Positions 10,699 to 20,740 of a DNA stretch of 64,000 nt are shown in pieces. The DNA lies in NCBI RefSeq assembly GCF_901709675.1, contig NC_051089.1, forward strand, positions 12,761,976 through 12,825,975, in the 5' to 3' direction. The notes beneath the pieces were generated by a model, which saw nothing but the letters and a program-made list of their open reading frames with translations, was not told where the DNA came from and did not search any database. Position 1 is the stretch's first letter. Every line of letters starts with the position of its first letter. A program made the translations under genes and the position numbers. Source of the stretch: Syngnathus acus (Eukaryota; Chordata; Actinopteri; Syngnathiformes; Syngnathidae).

Positions 10699-10752
10699 TT
10701 TCACACGATAATCATACCACTTTACACTCACACTCGAGCGCTGCTGAGCAAT

Positions 10753-11020
10753 ACTGCTAACTTCGCAGCTAGCAAGCTAAGCTATTTTGAGAATCTTCAA
10801 CGTGACCCAAGAAGAGTTTATCAGAACATTAATAATGTTTACTATGTTATATCAACAAACCATTAACTACACCAAGAACAAACTGTGATGTAATGTAGCC
10901 AAGGACGAGGACTTTTCAAGACTGTCTCGCTGAGGTTTGTTTTCTTTTTCTGTTTTACTTCCGGCACAGTAAAAAACTGCGATTGCTTCATAGTGGTGCA
11001 TTGCTGCCTCCTTGAGATGG
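10753..11020 (-). promoter_or_regulatory. znfC upstream region
   Basis: On the - strand there is AAGGAGGCAGCAATGCACC at about 11016-10998, a CCGGAAGTAAAAC ETS-like site near 10965, and the leader element GCTTAGCTTGCTAGCTGCGA at about 10785-10760. The GGAGGCAGTA motif recurs near 11207, 11762 and 14346. Confidence 0.45.
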
Positions 11021-11200
11021 GAATATGCCATTACACCATTGAAGTTCCACGAAAAAAAGGGACAGAATTATTAGGAAATGAGCACAATGAAACATTCTAC
11101 TTTAAATTCAAACCATGATGTGAGAGAGCCGAGTACAGCCTCCGTTTCCCAAAAGTGCAACAATTATACCGGAATATTTAGCGTGATTATGAACCATCCA

Positions 11201-11500
11201 GACCAAAGGAGGCAGTATTGTATCAGATTATACTAAGTGTGCCTTGTCTACCGGAAATGAAAATTTAGTCAAGGAAAATAGTGCGACGGAGCGGTCGAAT
11301 TAAATCGGCATAATCATTTGTTTACTCGTAATCCCGTTTATATTTCTGTCATTGTTTAAAAATAATTTGCTCTCATTGCTAGATTTACCTGCTAAATATT
11401 TGTCTTTGCTGTCAGACTCGGATGGTTGCGAAAAAACGACGGCAGAGTACGAGGAAGGACTTGATGAAAACAATAAAAGTAACTCGCTACCAGGGCTGCC
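11201..11500 (+). pseudogene. orphan relic of a zinc-finger first exon with its upstream motif
   Basis: Starting at ATG 11422 the DNA aligns with paralog first exons: ATGGTTGCGAAAAAACGACG, then CAGAGTACGAGGAAGGACTT. An indel breaks the frame. The downstream frame reads TAEYEEGLDENNKSN, matching IAEYEEELCRTKEEN of znfC. The motif GGAGGCAGTATTGTATCAG lies about 200 bases upstream (11209), with an ACCGGAAAT site after it. No matching finger exon follows before znfD, so this is a leftover first exon. Confidence 0.55.
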
Positions 11501-11756
11501 TAAGCCAATCGCTTACGGATTTATTAGGTTAACTAGGAAACTCCTCACTTGCCTTGGCAGAGATCCGCTCGGATTACTGTTAGTTTATTCAATCAATATG
11601 ACGTCGTTACCTAACACCGTTTTTATACTGGTCTTGAGGGTGGATCAAGTCGGCTCGTCCCACTGAAGGCCCAGATACCAAATAGACTGCAAGTGAAACG
11701 AAAACAAGTTCAGTTATCTGTATGACTCCGCAACCATACTGTAATGACGCTTTCAC

Positions 11757-12057
11757 ACCAAAGGAGGCAGTAACGTACCTGAATGAACCGAATGTATCTT
11801 CTCTGCAGGAAATTGAAATCAGGTCAGCAAGGAACTGCAGGAAGTGAGACGTCCGTACCATTCCATCAAAATTGCGACTTTTGCTTTGTAATCTGTTTAT
11901 ATTTAGGCCGTGCAACCGATTAAACATAACTTACTCTCCGAGTAGGTGCACTATAAAATTTCACCTGCTAATTTAGTCCGCTGGCTAACAAAAGAGACGC
12001 AGAGGGTAACCTCATATACCACGGAGACTGATATTATTGTGTGATAGTTTGGAAAGA
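11757..12057 (+). promoter_or_regulatory. znfD upstream region
   Basis: AAAGGAGGCAGTAACGTACC (11760-11779) matches the motif before znfC, the relic exon and znfE. The leader element CTGGCTAACAAAAGAGACGC spans 11981-12000, about 60 bases before the ATG. Confidence 0.45.
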
Positions 12058-13522
12058 ATGATAGGGGAGTACGTGGAGGACATTTGTCGATCAAAAGTGA
12101 AAAATGAGAGACAACGTCAACTACCGGACGCCGTTTTAAAGCATCCAGATGAAATGCACAGAGCAGGTTTGTTCGTCTCCCCTCATAATCGTTTTAATTA
12201 TTAAACCGTTTGGGCCGAGGCATCCTTCCCCCCTCCCAAGGATTCCCGTATTAGCCGTAACGCTGATTAAAAGTAGTTACAATGTGTCCACAAATGCCAT
12301 GGGAATTAAAAATTAATCACAAATGCATGCTCTGATTTCATAGTGATCTGCTTGTTTCTCTGTATTAATGTGACCTCCTTAATGAAAGTCATAGATGATG
12401 AATCTAAAGTCTTTCTGTGTCAATTGCTTAATCTTATGAAAATATGTTTGTTTATTCTCTTCTTAAAATTTGATTTTCTTCTCTCAAAACATTCACAACT
12501 TAGCATAGCTTGCCTTTTCCAAACTTTGTGTGCTTGTCTTAATATTTCCTGCAGATGTCGGTGAAGAGCAGCAGGATTGGAGCTCCAGGGCAGAGCAGGA
12601 GGAGCCAGATTCCCCATATATTAAAGAGGAAGAAGACGAACATAGCATTGGTGAGGAGGAAGAGCCGTTGCGAGAGCTGGATGAGGCGGATCCCTCCCAG
12701 CTGCTCTTTAACCGCGTCATTGTGAAAAGTGAAGATGAGGAAGATGACGGTGATGGAGACCACCGTGGAGGATCACAAGCAGACAGACCCATAGCTCCAC
12801 TATCAAATAGTGATAACATGTCATACTCTCCTGACACGGATGATGATGAACACTCTAAAGGGGATATAACATGTCATGCAGACAGCAAAGCTTTGGCATG
12901 TCTTCATTGTGAGAAAACATTTAGCAACAATGCAAATCTGAGAAGACACATGATGATTCATACGGGAGAAAAACCCTTCATGTGTTCAGTGTGTGGGAAA
13001 AGATTCTCTCAGAAGACATCAATGATAACACACTCGAGAACACACACTGGAGAAAAACCTTTTTCCTGCTCAGCGTGCCGCAAATGTTTTAGTGATTATT
13101 CCACTTTGACGAAACACATGAGAACACACACGGGTGAGAAACCCTTTTCATGCTCAGTTTGCGGTAAAAGATTCTCACAGAAAGCAACTATGAGAACACA
13201 CACAAGAACACACACTGGGGAGAAAGCATTTTTCTGCTCATTTTGCAATACACGTTTTAATGTTCGTTCAACATTGGTCCAACACATGAGAACCCACACG
13301 GGTGAGAAACCATTTACCTGCTCTGTATGCACTAAAGGTTTTGGTCATCCTGCAGCACTAGCAAGGCACATGAGAACACACACTGGCGAGAAAGTGTTCA
13401 ATTGCAGTGTGTGTGGTCAAAGATTCTCTTACAAGTATCAAGTAAATAAACACAAGTGTGTTGACAAAAACAGCAGCAGTGGAGGAAGCTGCACAACTTT
13501 AAATAAACAGAATGAATGTTGA
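12058..13522 (+). CDS. znfD: C2H2 zinc-finger protein with 6 fingers plus a terminal half-finger
   Basis: Predicted nuclear DNA-binding protein of 358 residues. Exon 1 is 12058-12166 (begins MIGEYVEDICRSK, donor GCAG|GTTTGT). Exon 2 is 12555-13522 (acceptor CCTGCAG), joined in phase 1. The position equivalent to the paralogs' MCAK start is mutated (GTGATAG in place of GTGAAAATG), so translation probably begins at what was an internal position. The linker has SPYIKEEEDEH and VIVKSEDEEDD. Six standard fingers at about residues 150-315 are followed by [19 protein letters not shown], a finger that ends H-K-C in place of the second histidine. The AATAAA at 13698-13703 could be its polyadenylation signal. 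The start is less certain than the rest. Confidence 0.8.
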
Positions 13523-14340
13523 CTTTCACATGTAGTTAACACTGTAGATGCCAAATTGCAAACGAAATGCACTGCTGGGTTCATGATGTCCTATACTCAT
13601 AACTTATTGTAGCGTATCTCAGGGAACTTACTGATGCTACTCATTCATGTTTAAAAATATATGGAGTACAGTCCATGGTTGTCAATTAAACAGTTTGAAT
13701 AAAACATTATCAAACATATCCAGCCTTTAATATTTTAATTATATTAAATACCATATTTGTGGCTTCATAGACAATGGAAACACATACCCACAAAAAATAC
13801 CTTGGTAAAAGAGCTGATTCAACTCCTGGAATTAAATCAAGGTAAAAAGATTATTTATATACATTTGATACATTTTCAAATAAATAATCCTCAAAGTACA
13901 CAGGCTCCCTCTAGTAATACTGTATTTGAAAGAATCATTGAAATTTTGAAAAGCCACAAGAGGCTTCAAATTTAAAAAAATAAATAATGTAGCACACATT
14001 ACATTTGTTATAGTTTTAACTACAATACAGTTGTATGTCATCATTTAGAATGTTTTTGTTCTCAAACATTTATGAGATGTTTTTCATTTTATTTTACTTG
14101 TACTGCAATACATTTTGGTACCATGATTATTCCAGTATACTTTAGTATTTTTGCTATAGTTTCAGTGGGTAACAAAAGTTTTTAATACACCTAATAAGGA
14201 TAGGCTCTGGCAAGACCTTTGTAAGAATAAGGGGCTCTGAAGAGTGAAAACTCAACCTGATTTATCTACGTTAGCTCAGTACAAAGTTACAGTAAACTTG
14301 TGTGTTTTTGTCAGGCTATGGCGTGTAATGACACCTCCTC
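13523..14340. other. intergenic between znfD and znfE
   Basis: AT-rich non-coding DNA. It contains the likely znfD polyadenylation signal (AATAAA at 13698-13703) and no other recognisable feature. Confidence 0.4.
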
Positions 14341-14625
14341 ACCTGAGGAGGCAGTAATAAATCAGAGTGACAATAACCGTATCTTGTCATCCGGAAGTAA
14401 ATTCAAAGCATAACATAGTTAGCAAGGCTGTGCTTCACTGAATACTTCTTTATATTGCTTAACATACGTCGACAACGACGTTTTTTTTTTTTTTTTTTTA
14501 CTACGACCACTTGTTTATTTATTTTGTCCCGATAAACTCATCACGGTGGACTGAACTTAAGTTTACCCTGCTCGTCTAGCTGCTAACAAAGGGACGCGTT
14601 TGTTGTCGCGAAGTCAAGTGGGAAA
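14341..14625 (+). promoter_or_regulatory. znfE upstream region
   Basis: GAGGAGGCAGTAATAAATCA lies near 14345, and the ETS-like ATCCGGAAGTAAAT near 14388. A poly(T) run lies at about 14481-14499. The leader element CTAGCTGCTAACAAAGGGAC and CGCGTTTGTTG spans 14576-14606. Confidence 0.5.
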
Positions 14626-16298
14626 ATGTGTGCAAAAAGTGTGAAAGAAGAGTACGAGAAGGAGATTTCTCAAACAGATGAGCAGAACGAACGTCAACGA
14701 CTGGACCCTGTATTCAAGAAACATCAAGTTGTGTTGCACAGGGAAGGTTGGTAAACTCTCAAAGAACTACAGTAATGTACAATTTTAAAACTAGCTTAGT
14801 TTGTACAAAACGGATTCGGTTGAAATTGGGAAATTGTGTAAAATGTAAATAAAAACAAAATACAACAAAATTATACAGCAATACATACAAAAATACAGCA
14901 AAATTGCCTACAGTTTGTGTGTTCATTCATTCATTATAATGTCTTCATCGTATCTGTTGACATGTACAGCACATGACCTAATTTTGTGTCTTCTCGTTTC
15001 CAGAAGAGGCCAGTGAAGAATATCTTCATACTGAGCAGCAGGAGGGGAACTTCAGGATGGAACAGCCTGGGCCAGAGCCTCCAATTGTTAAAGAGGAAGA
15101 GCAACAGCTAAAGTACCCCTCCATTAAAGATGAAGAGGATGCACAGCCTCCTCATATTGAAGAGGATGAGGAGAAAGGCAACCTCAACATTAAAGAGGAA
15201 GAAGAGGACAGTGATATTACCACGTTTCCATGGACTCATGTCATTGTGAAGCGTGAAGACCAAGATCAGTGGTCAATACTTCATCCCAGTGAAAGTAAGC
15301 AGAATGGAGGGGAGGAGCCTCCAAGCAGCAGCTCAAGTCAATACGTGACAACAGAAGGTGATAGAGACCACTGCGCACCACTATCAGAGAGTGACGACAT
15401 AACTTCGCACTCTTCTGACACTGATGAAGACAAGCATGCTAAAGGGAAACTGTTTGTCTGCTCAGTCTGCAGCACACATTTTAGTGTTCATTCGCGTTTT
15501 GTTCAACATATGAGAACACACACTGGGGAAAAGCCCTTTTCTTGCTCCGTTTGTGGCCAAATATTCTCGCAAAGAGGTGCGTTAACAAGACACACAAGAA
15601 CACATTCCGGGGAGAAACCTTTTTCTTGTTTAGTTTGTGGTAAAGGATTTACTCAGAAGGAACACTTGGTAACACACACCAGAACACACACAGGAGAGAA
15701 ACCTTTTTCCTGCTCAGTGTGTGGTAAAAGTTTCTCTGTAAAGGGAAATTTGATAACGCATACAAGAATACACACCGGCGAGAAGTCTTTTGTCTGCTCG
15801 GTCTGCGACCTAAGTTTTGTTGATCGTTCATCATTGGTTCAACACATAAGAACACACACTGGGGAGAAACCTTTTTCCTGTTCAGTCTGTGGTAAAAGAT
15901 TCACTCAGAAGGGACAGTTGAACACTCACTCAAGAACACATACAGGAGAAAAGCCTTATGCCTGCTCAGTCTGTAATTTAGGTTTTGGAGATCGTTCCAC
16001 ATTGGTTCTACACATGAGAACACACACTGGGGAAAAACCTTTTTTCTGCTCTGTTTGTAAGAAGAGATTTGCTCAGAGAGCACATTTAAGAACACATTTA
16101 AGGACACACACTGGAGAGAAACCTTTTACGTGCTTAGTTTGCAACACAAGTTTTGCTGATCGTTCTTCATTAGTTAAACACACGAGAATACACACTGGTG
16201 AGAAAGTGTTCAATTGCAGTGTGTGTGATCAGAGGTTCTCTTATAAGTATCAGATGAAAAAACACAAGTGTCCTGGTGAGAGGAGCAGCCGCACATGA
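14626..16298 (+). CDS. znfE: C2H2 zinc-finger protein with 9 fingers plus a terminal half-finger
   Basis: Predicted nuclear DNA-binding protein of 471 residues. Exon 1 is 14626-14746 (begins [15 protein letters not shown], donor GAAG|GTTGGT). Exon 2 is 15004-16298 (acceptor TTTCCAG), joined in phase 1. The linker is the longest after znfG and holds four glutamate-rich blocks in series: [30 protein letters not shown] and [11 protein letters not shown], then VIVKREDQD. This looks like internal duplication of one ψKxE unit. Nine fingers at about residues 190-440 alternate roughly between a KG-type (F-x-x-KG-x-L) and an RS-type (F-x-D/V-RS-x-L). The end is [19 protein letters not shown], the family's non-canonical last finger. 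Its probable polyadenylation signal (16505-16510) lies inside a repeat-like tail. Confidence 0.87.
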
Positions 16299-16395
16299 CG
16301 CTGCAGTCTTTAAATAATAATGAAACTTAGTTCTAACAAGCTAAGTAACTTTGAGTGCTCGCCCTGAAAAATATTTGTGACACGAAATGAAACAA

Positions 16396-16436
16396 GTCTT
16401 CAAAGTGTAAGCACAAGTGTGCTGGGAAGAAGCTAA
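16396..16436 (+). pseudogene. scrap of a terminal half-finger
   Basis: CTTCAAAGTGTAAGCACAAG, then TGTGCTGGGAAGAAGC, aligns with the end of znfG exon 2 (CTCAAAAGTAT...AAACACCAGTGTGCTGG) with an internal deletion. It is a remnant of another gene copy behind znfE. Confidence 0.45.
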
Positions 16437-16475
16437 GCTGAAAGAGACTGACTTTGGGAAAAAAGAAGCCATTTG

Positions 16476-16523
16476 CTCACTTGTTTGGCATGCTAAACTT
16501 GGGCAATAAAGCTGATTTGATGA
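16476..16523 (+). terminator. znfE polyadenylation region in a shared repeat-like tail
   Basis: TTGTTTGGCATGCTAAACTT, then GGGCAATAAAGCTGATTTGA, with the AATAAA at 16505-16510. The same sequence block lies at about 4233-4265 behind znfA, there followed by (GATT)n. Confidence 0.5.
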
Positions 16524-16699
16524 TGTTTTTTATTCGGGTTATTGGTGCAATATACGAACAAAAGTCATATCCTAGTTCTTTACCAAGTCAAATTGTATTT
16601 AAAAACACGAATAGATGAAAATCTCCTGAACATTTCTTTAAAATTCTAATATAAAAGTTTTGTTTTAAAAAAGAAAAAGGCAAACACTATAAGCGAGAA

Positions 16700-17019
16700 T
16701 TTGTCCAAGTGGAGTTGCCGTACGACTCCGACTGCAGCTTTATTTCCGTGTACGTTTTGGGTAAGCAAATATGAGTTTCACGAAACATGCTTTTTCGGAA
16801 ATTAGAACAGAATATATAGAAGCCTCGACACATCGTGTCCCATTGGTACTACGGCATTCATTAAGATATCTATAGATACTTCTCGGTTTCCGTTGAAGCG
16901 GATTCTCCAGTCATCTTAGCTTAGCTCGCTAGCCGCTGTCAAAGCGACACGTTTGTTGGCGACACATTGTGAAGCAGAAATCAAGTGTGAATGTAAAGTG
17001 ATGTGATGGTCGTCTGATT
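16700..17019 (+). promoter_or_regulatory. znfF upstream region with cluster-wide motifs
   Basis: TTTGTCCAAGTGGAGTTGCC (16700-16719) is followed by GTACGACTCCG and ATTTCCGTGTACGTTTTGG. The leader element CTTAGCTTAGCTCGCTAGCC and CGTTTGTTGGCGACAC spans 16915-16965. It is closely alike to the znfA and znfH regions. Confidence 0.6.
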
Positions 17020-19227
17020 ATGTGTGCAAAAAGCGTAAAAAAGGAGTACAATGATGAACTTTCTGGAACAAAAGAGAACGACCCACAACGTCAAATACTG
17101 GACTCTGGTTTCAACGAGCCTCAGGAGGACTCTCACAGAACTGGTAGGTTTATTCACTACTTTCCCAGCCTTCTTTACTAACTACTTGACTACCTCCAGT
17201 CAACGCCATTTTTCAAACCATCTCAATTGAATGCCCGAGTCTGACGTACGTCATTGGCCGATTTCTGTCGAGCAGCATGTGATCGGTCAGATCAGAAATC
17301 GATCAATGCCTTTCATGGATGGTCACAAAAACCGATCACAGCAGCTCGTCCTGTGAGTTTAGTATAATGAGTGTTTTTAATCTGATTCATTAATTATTAT
17401 ATAAGAAAGATTAATTAATCTATTTTTTTAAATTAATCATTTGTGAGCAACTCTAAAATTGTCTGACCTCACACCAGCATAAAACCCTTGTGGGAACACC
17501 CCTAATTCACACAAAGAGAGTTTAATGTAACATTGTTATGAGACTAGCAAGACCTCTGCTGGCCGAAACACTACACGTATAACTTGAATTGTAATATTTG
17601 TTCCATGAAATGAAATGTATTTATTTCCAACAGTCTATGCCATTCTTGTCATGCCATAGTGATATATATAGTCATACAGGGATTCTCAAACACATCCTTA
17701 TACATGTTGATGATAAATATGTTGACACTGCCTAAAATGTACAGACATTGCCCTGCTTTGTGACAATTTATATGTTTCAGAAGGCGTTTCAACTTTTGAA
17801 TTGTATGTAAGTTCTTATTTTGCCAGAAGGTCCATGCTTCTGGCACACTCACACAGCGTACAGCGTGTCACAAATATTATGTTTGATTTGATGGAGAGGC
17901 GTTTGTGGAAGTATCCATCAATTTACCCGACCACTTTTCCCAACGGATGTGCTGGAGCCTATCCCAGCAGTCATCGGCCAGTAGGTGGGGGACACACCCT
18001 GAACTGGTTGACAGCCAATGGCAGGACACTCAGAGACGAACAACCATCTGCACTCGTACTCACACCTACAGTCAATTCGAGCCTACCATGCATGTTTGGG
18101 ATGTGGGAGGAAACCGGAGCACCCAGAGAAACCCCACACAGGCACGTAATCGAACCCGCAACCTTTGAACTGTGAGGTGGACGTGCTAAGCAGTGCTCCA
18201 CCATGCTGCCGCTTTGTGGAATTATTGTGAACAAACATTTTAGCTCGGACGACTGTCTGTATGTCTGAACATTTGTACTGTAAGCGGTGTCTGTATAAAT
18301 GATGACTTGACTAAGCAGGGTTTGGCTATTCCAAACATTTGTTTGTTTTCTTGTCTTGCAGTCCTCAGTGAAGATCTTCATCCTGAACAGCACAAACCAG
18401 ATTCCCCTCACATTAAAGAAGAAGAGGAGGAGGCTGATGTCACGAAGTTGCCATTCACTTGTGTCATTGTGAAAATTGAAGGTGATGATGATGATGCTGA
18501 AGAGGAAAGTGGTGGAGGATCACAAGAAGACAGCCTCTTAGCTCCAGTAACAGACAGTGACAACAAAATGTCTGACTCTGATGATGATGAACTCCCTAAA
18601 GGCGATGGGACATGTCAAACAGACGACAAACACTGGGAATGCTCCCTGTGTGACAAATATTTCTCTGCCAAAAAAAATCTGAGAAGACACATGATGCTCC
18701 ACACAGGCGAGAAACCTTTCACCTGTTCAGATTGTGGTAAAAGATTTGCTAGTAAGGCACATTTGAATAGACATACAAGGACACATACTGGAGAGAAACC
18801 TTTTTGCTGCTCAGTCTGTGGTCTTCGAGTCAGTCAAAAGATTAATTTAACAAATCACATGAAAACACACACAGAGGAAAAACCTTTTGCGTGCCCTTTT
18901 TGCGGTAAAGCGTTCGCTCGCAAGGCACATTTGAACCGACACACAAGAATACACACTGGAGAGAAAGCCTTTGAATGCTCACTCTGCACCTTAAGTTTCT
19001 GTGACCGTTCAAGTTTGGCTAAACACATGAGAGAACACACTGGGGAAAAACCCTTTTCCTGCTCACTTTGTACCAAATGTTTCTCTCAGAGACGTGCTTT
19101 GACGAGACACATAAGAATGCACACTGGTGAGAAACCATTCAGTTGTTGTGTGTGTGATAAAAGATTCCCTCAAAAGTATCAGGTTAAGAAACACAAGTGT
19201 GTTGTTGACAAATGCAGTGGTAAATGA
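17020..19227 (+). CDS. znfF: C2H2 zinc-finger protein with 6 fingers plus a terminal half-finger
   Basis: Predicted nuclear DNA-binding protein of 329 residues, the shortest of the cluster. Exon 1 is 17020-17143 (begins MCAKSVKKEYNDELSGTKEN, donor ACTG|GTAGGT). Exon 2 is 18362-19227 (acceptor CTTGCAG), joined in phase 1 across an intron of about 1.2 kb that contains a dispersed repeat. The linker has SPHIKEEEEEADVTKLPF and VIVKIEGDDDD. Six fingers lie at about residues 134-297. One linker reads HTEEKPF, and finger 3 has V in place of the conserved F (CGLRVSQK), also seen as CGLIVNQK in znfA finger 2. The protein closes with CCVCDKRFPQKYQVKKHKC. Decayed fingers of another copy follow directly. 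Confidence 0.87.
17912..18211 (+). repeat. teleost dispersed repeat in the znfF intron
   Basis: Landmarks: GGAGCCTATCCCAGCAGTCA, TGAACTGGTTGACAGCCAAT, GGGATGTGGGAGGAAACCGG and a CCACCATGCTGCCGC end. It has the same orientation as the copies at 5338 and 37150 and ends about 150 bases before the exon 2 acceptor. Confidence 0.75.
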
Positions 19228-19275
19228 ATCTGCACATCTGCACAACTGTGTGAAAACTCTGACACAAGATGTCAT

Positions 19276-19975
19276 GCTAGAGAAAAACCCTTCATTTGTT
19301 TGGTGTGCGAGAAAGGATTTTCTCGAAATCAGCATTTGATCGAACACACCAGAATGCGTACGGGAGAAAAATCATTCATCTGCTCAGTTTGTGGCAGAAG
19401 ATTCTCCCAGAAGGGCAGTTTAAAGAAGCACATCAACAACATTGGAACGGCACATGAGCTGTCACACAGGAGAGAAACCGTTCATGTGCTCGCTTTGTGG
19501 TAAAGGTTTCACGCAGAAAGGAAGCCTGACGACACACACGAGGACACACATTGGAGAAAAGCCGCATTCCTGGAGCACCAGTTTTAACGATAGTTCAGCA
19601 TTGGCGCGACCCATGAGAACGCACACTGGGGAAAAACCCTTTTCCTACTTATTCTGCGGCAAGAGCTTCTCTATAAAGGGGAATTTTGTAGCACACACAA
19701 GAACGCACACTGGAGAGAAGCCATTTACCTGCTCGGTCTGCAACACAAATTTTCGAGTTTGTTCCTGTCTGGTTCAACACATGAGAACACACACTGGGGA
19801 GAAACCTTTCGCCTGCTCAGTTTGCGGTTAAAGATTCTCACAAAAGGCGACTTTGAGAGAACGTGAGATCACACAGTGGAGACAAACCTTTTTCATGTTC
19901 AGTTTGCAGCACAAGTTTTAGTAACCATACATCCTTCATTCACCACATGAAAAAACACTAGTGAGAATGTTTAGC
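19276..19975 (+). pseudogene. decayed C2H2 finger array behind znfF
   Basis: About eight finger units remain in the same orientation as znfF. Two are readable from 19281 (FICLVCEKGFSRNQHL and FICSVCGRRFSQKGSL). A frame change and partial deletion near 19430-19445 follow, then MSCHTGEKPFMCSLCGKGFT. One unit lost its cysteines (HSWSTSFNDSSALARPM) and another has Tyr for the first Cys (FSYLFCGKSFS). FTCSVCNTNFRVCSCL is intact. Next is FACSVCG with an in-frame TAA at 19829-19831, then a frameshifted last unit FSCSVCSTSFSNHTSF ending HHMKKH. No first exon or acidic linker precedes it, so it is a headless remnant of a former gene. Confidence 0.8.
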
Positions 19976-20419
19976 TAAAAGTGTGTCTGATTAAAACATT
20001 TCAGAAGTGTTGTTTGTGAACCAAGTACAGATTTGAAGCCGGAGGATGCATTTACATTATTTGTCTGTCTGTCTATGATATGCTGTGATGTATTAACTGG
20101 CTTTCGTAGTCCTCAGTTAATTTCTTTCCTCCAAACTAATCCTCGTGGAAGTAGAAGTGGCTGGATTCCTCATTTACAAATGTATTCTTCCGCAATGTAA
20201 TTCGTTCAAACTGTGGTCTCACATTTGCTTGTATCATTTCAGCATTGCGGTGATTGGGCAAGTAAACTGGCTTAAAAGCACACAAAAACTCAAGTATGTC
20301 ATTAATGCCCCGCCCAGAATGTTTATATAAACTCCCCTGTGATGTCGTTCACAGGGTTTGTGTGTCAAAATAATACAATATCCATTATACACAAACTCAG
20401 TTTGTCAATATGGCACAGA
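19976..20419. other. intergenic between the finger relic and znfG promoter
   Basis: Non-coding sequence with no clear element. Confidence 0.35.
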
Positions 20420-20740
20420 TTTGTCCAAACGGACTTTCCGTTTCATTTCCGCTTTCTACTTCCGCTTATGTTGCGCGCGACCATACGGCTTCCGATATTT
20501 TTTTTCCGAAGCACTGAACGCACTGAAGACTTAACGCAGCGCGTCCCATCCCCGCGTTACTGGAATAAAACAGCTTTAATTAAGTATTCATGTCCATATA
20601 CAGCCGTCCAGGCGCACTTTAAAGCTTCCCGAGATAGCTTAGCTTAGCCTGGGAGCTGCGACCAACACGACGCAGAACCTTTCCACACAATCGCCCGGAA
20701 GAGATCAAGAGTGCGTTTAAAGTGTAATTATCGTGTGAAA
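20420..20740 (+). promoter_or_regulatory. znfG upstream region with cluster-wide motifs
   Basis: TTTGTCCAAACGGACTTTCC at 20420-20439 is a diverged version of the shared motif. It is followed by ATTTCCGCTTTCTACTTCCG, two ETS-like cores. The leader element GATAGCTTAGCTTAGCCTGG starts near 20633. Confidence 0.5.

Noticed and set aside
10699-10731. N-terminal extension of znfC by a GTG start (SVKWYDYRVK)
   Set aside because: A GTG start is unlikely in a vertebrate gene, and the ATG at 10698 matches the family start.
17971-18411. 146-residue - strand ORF upstream of znfF exon 2
   Set aside because: It covers a dispersed repeat. Similar ORFs appear in the other copies (for example 5336-5608).
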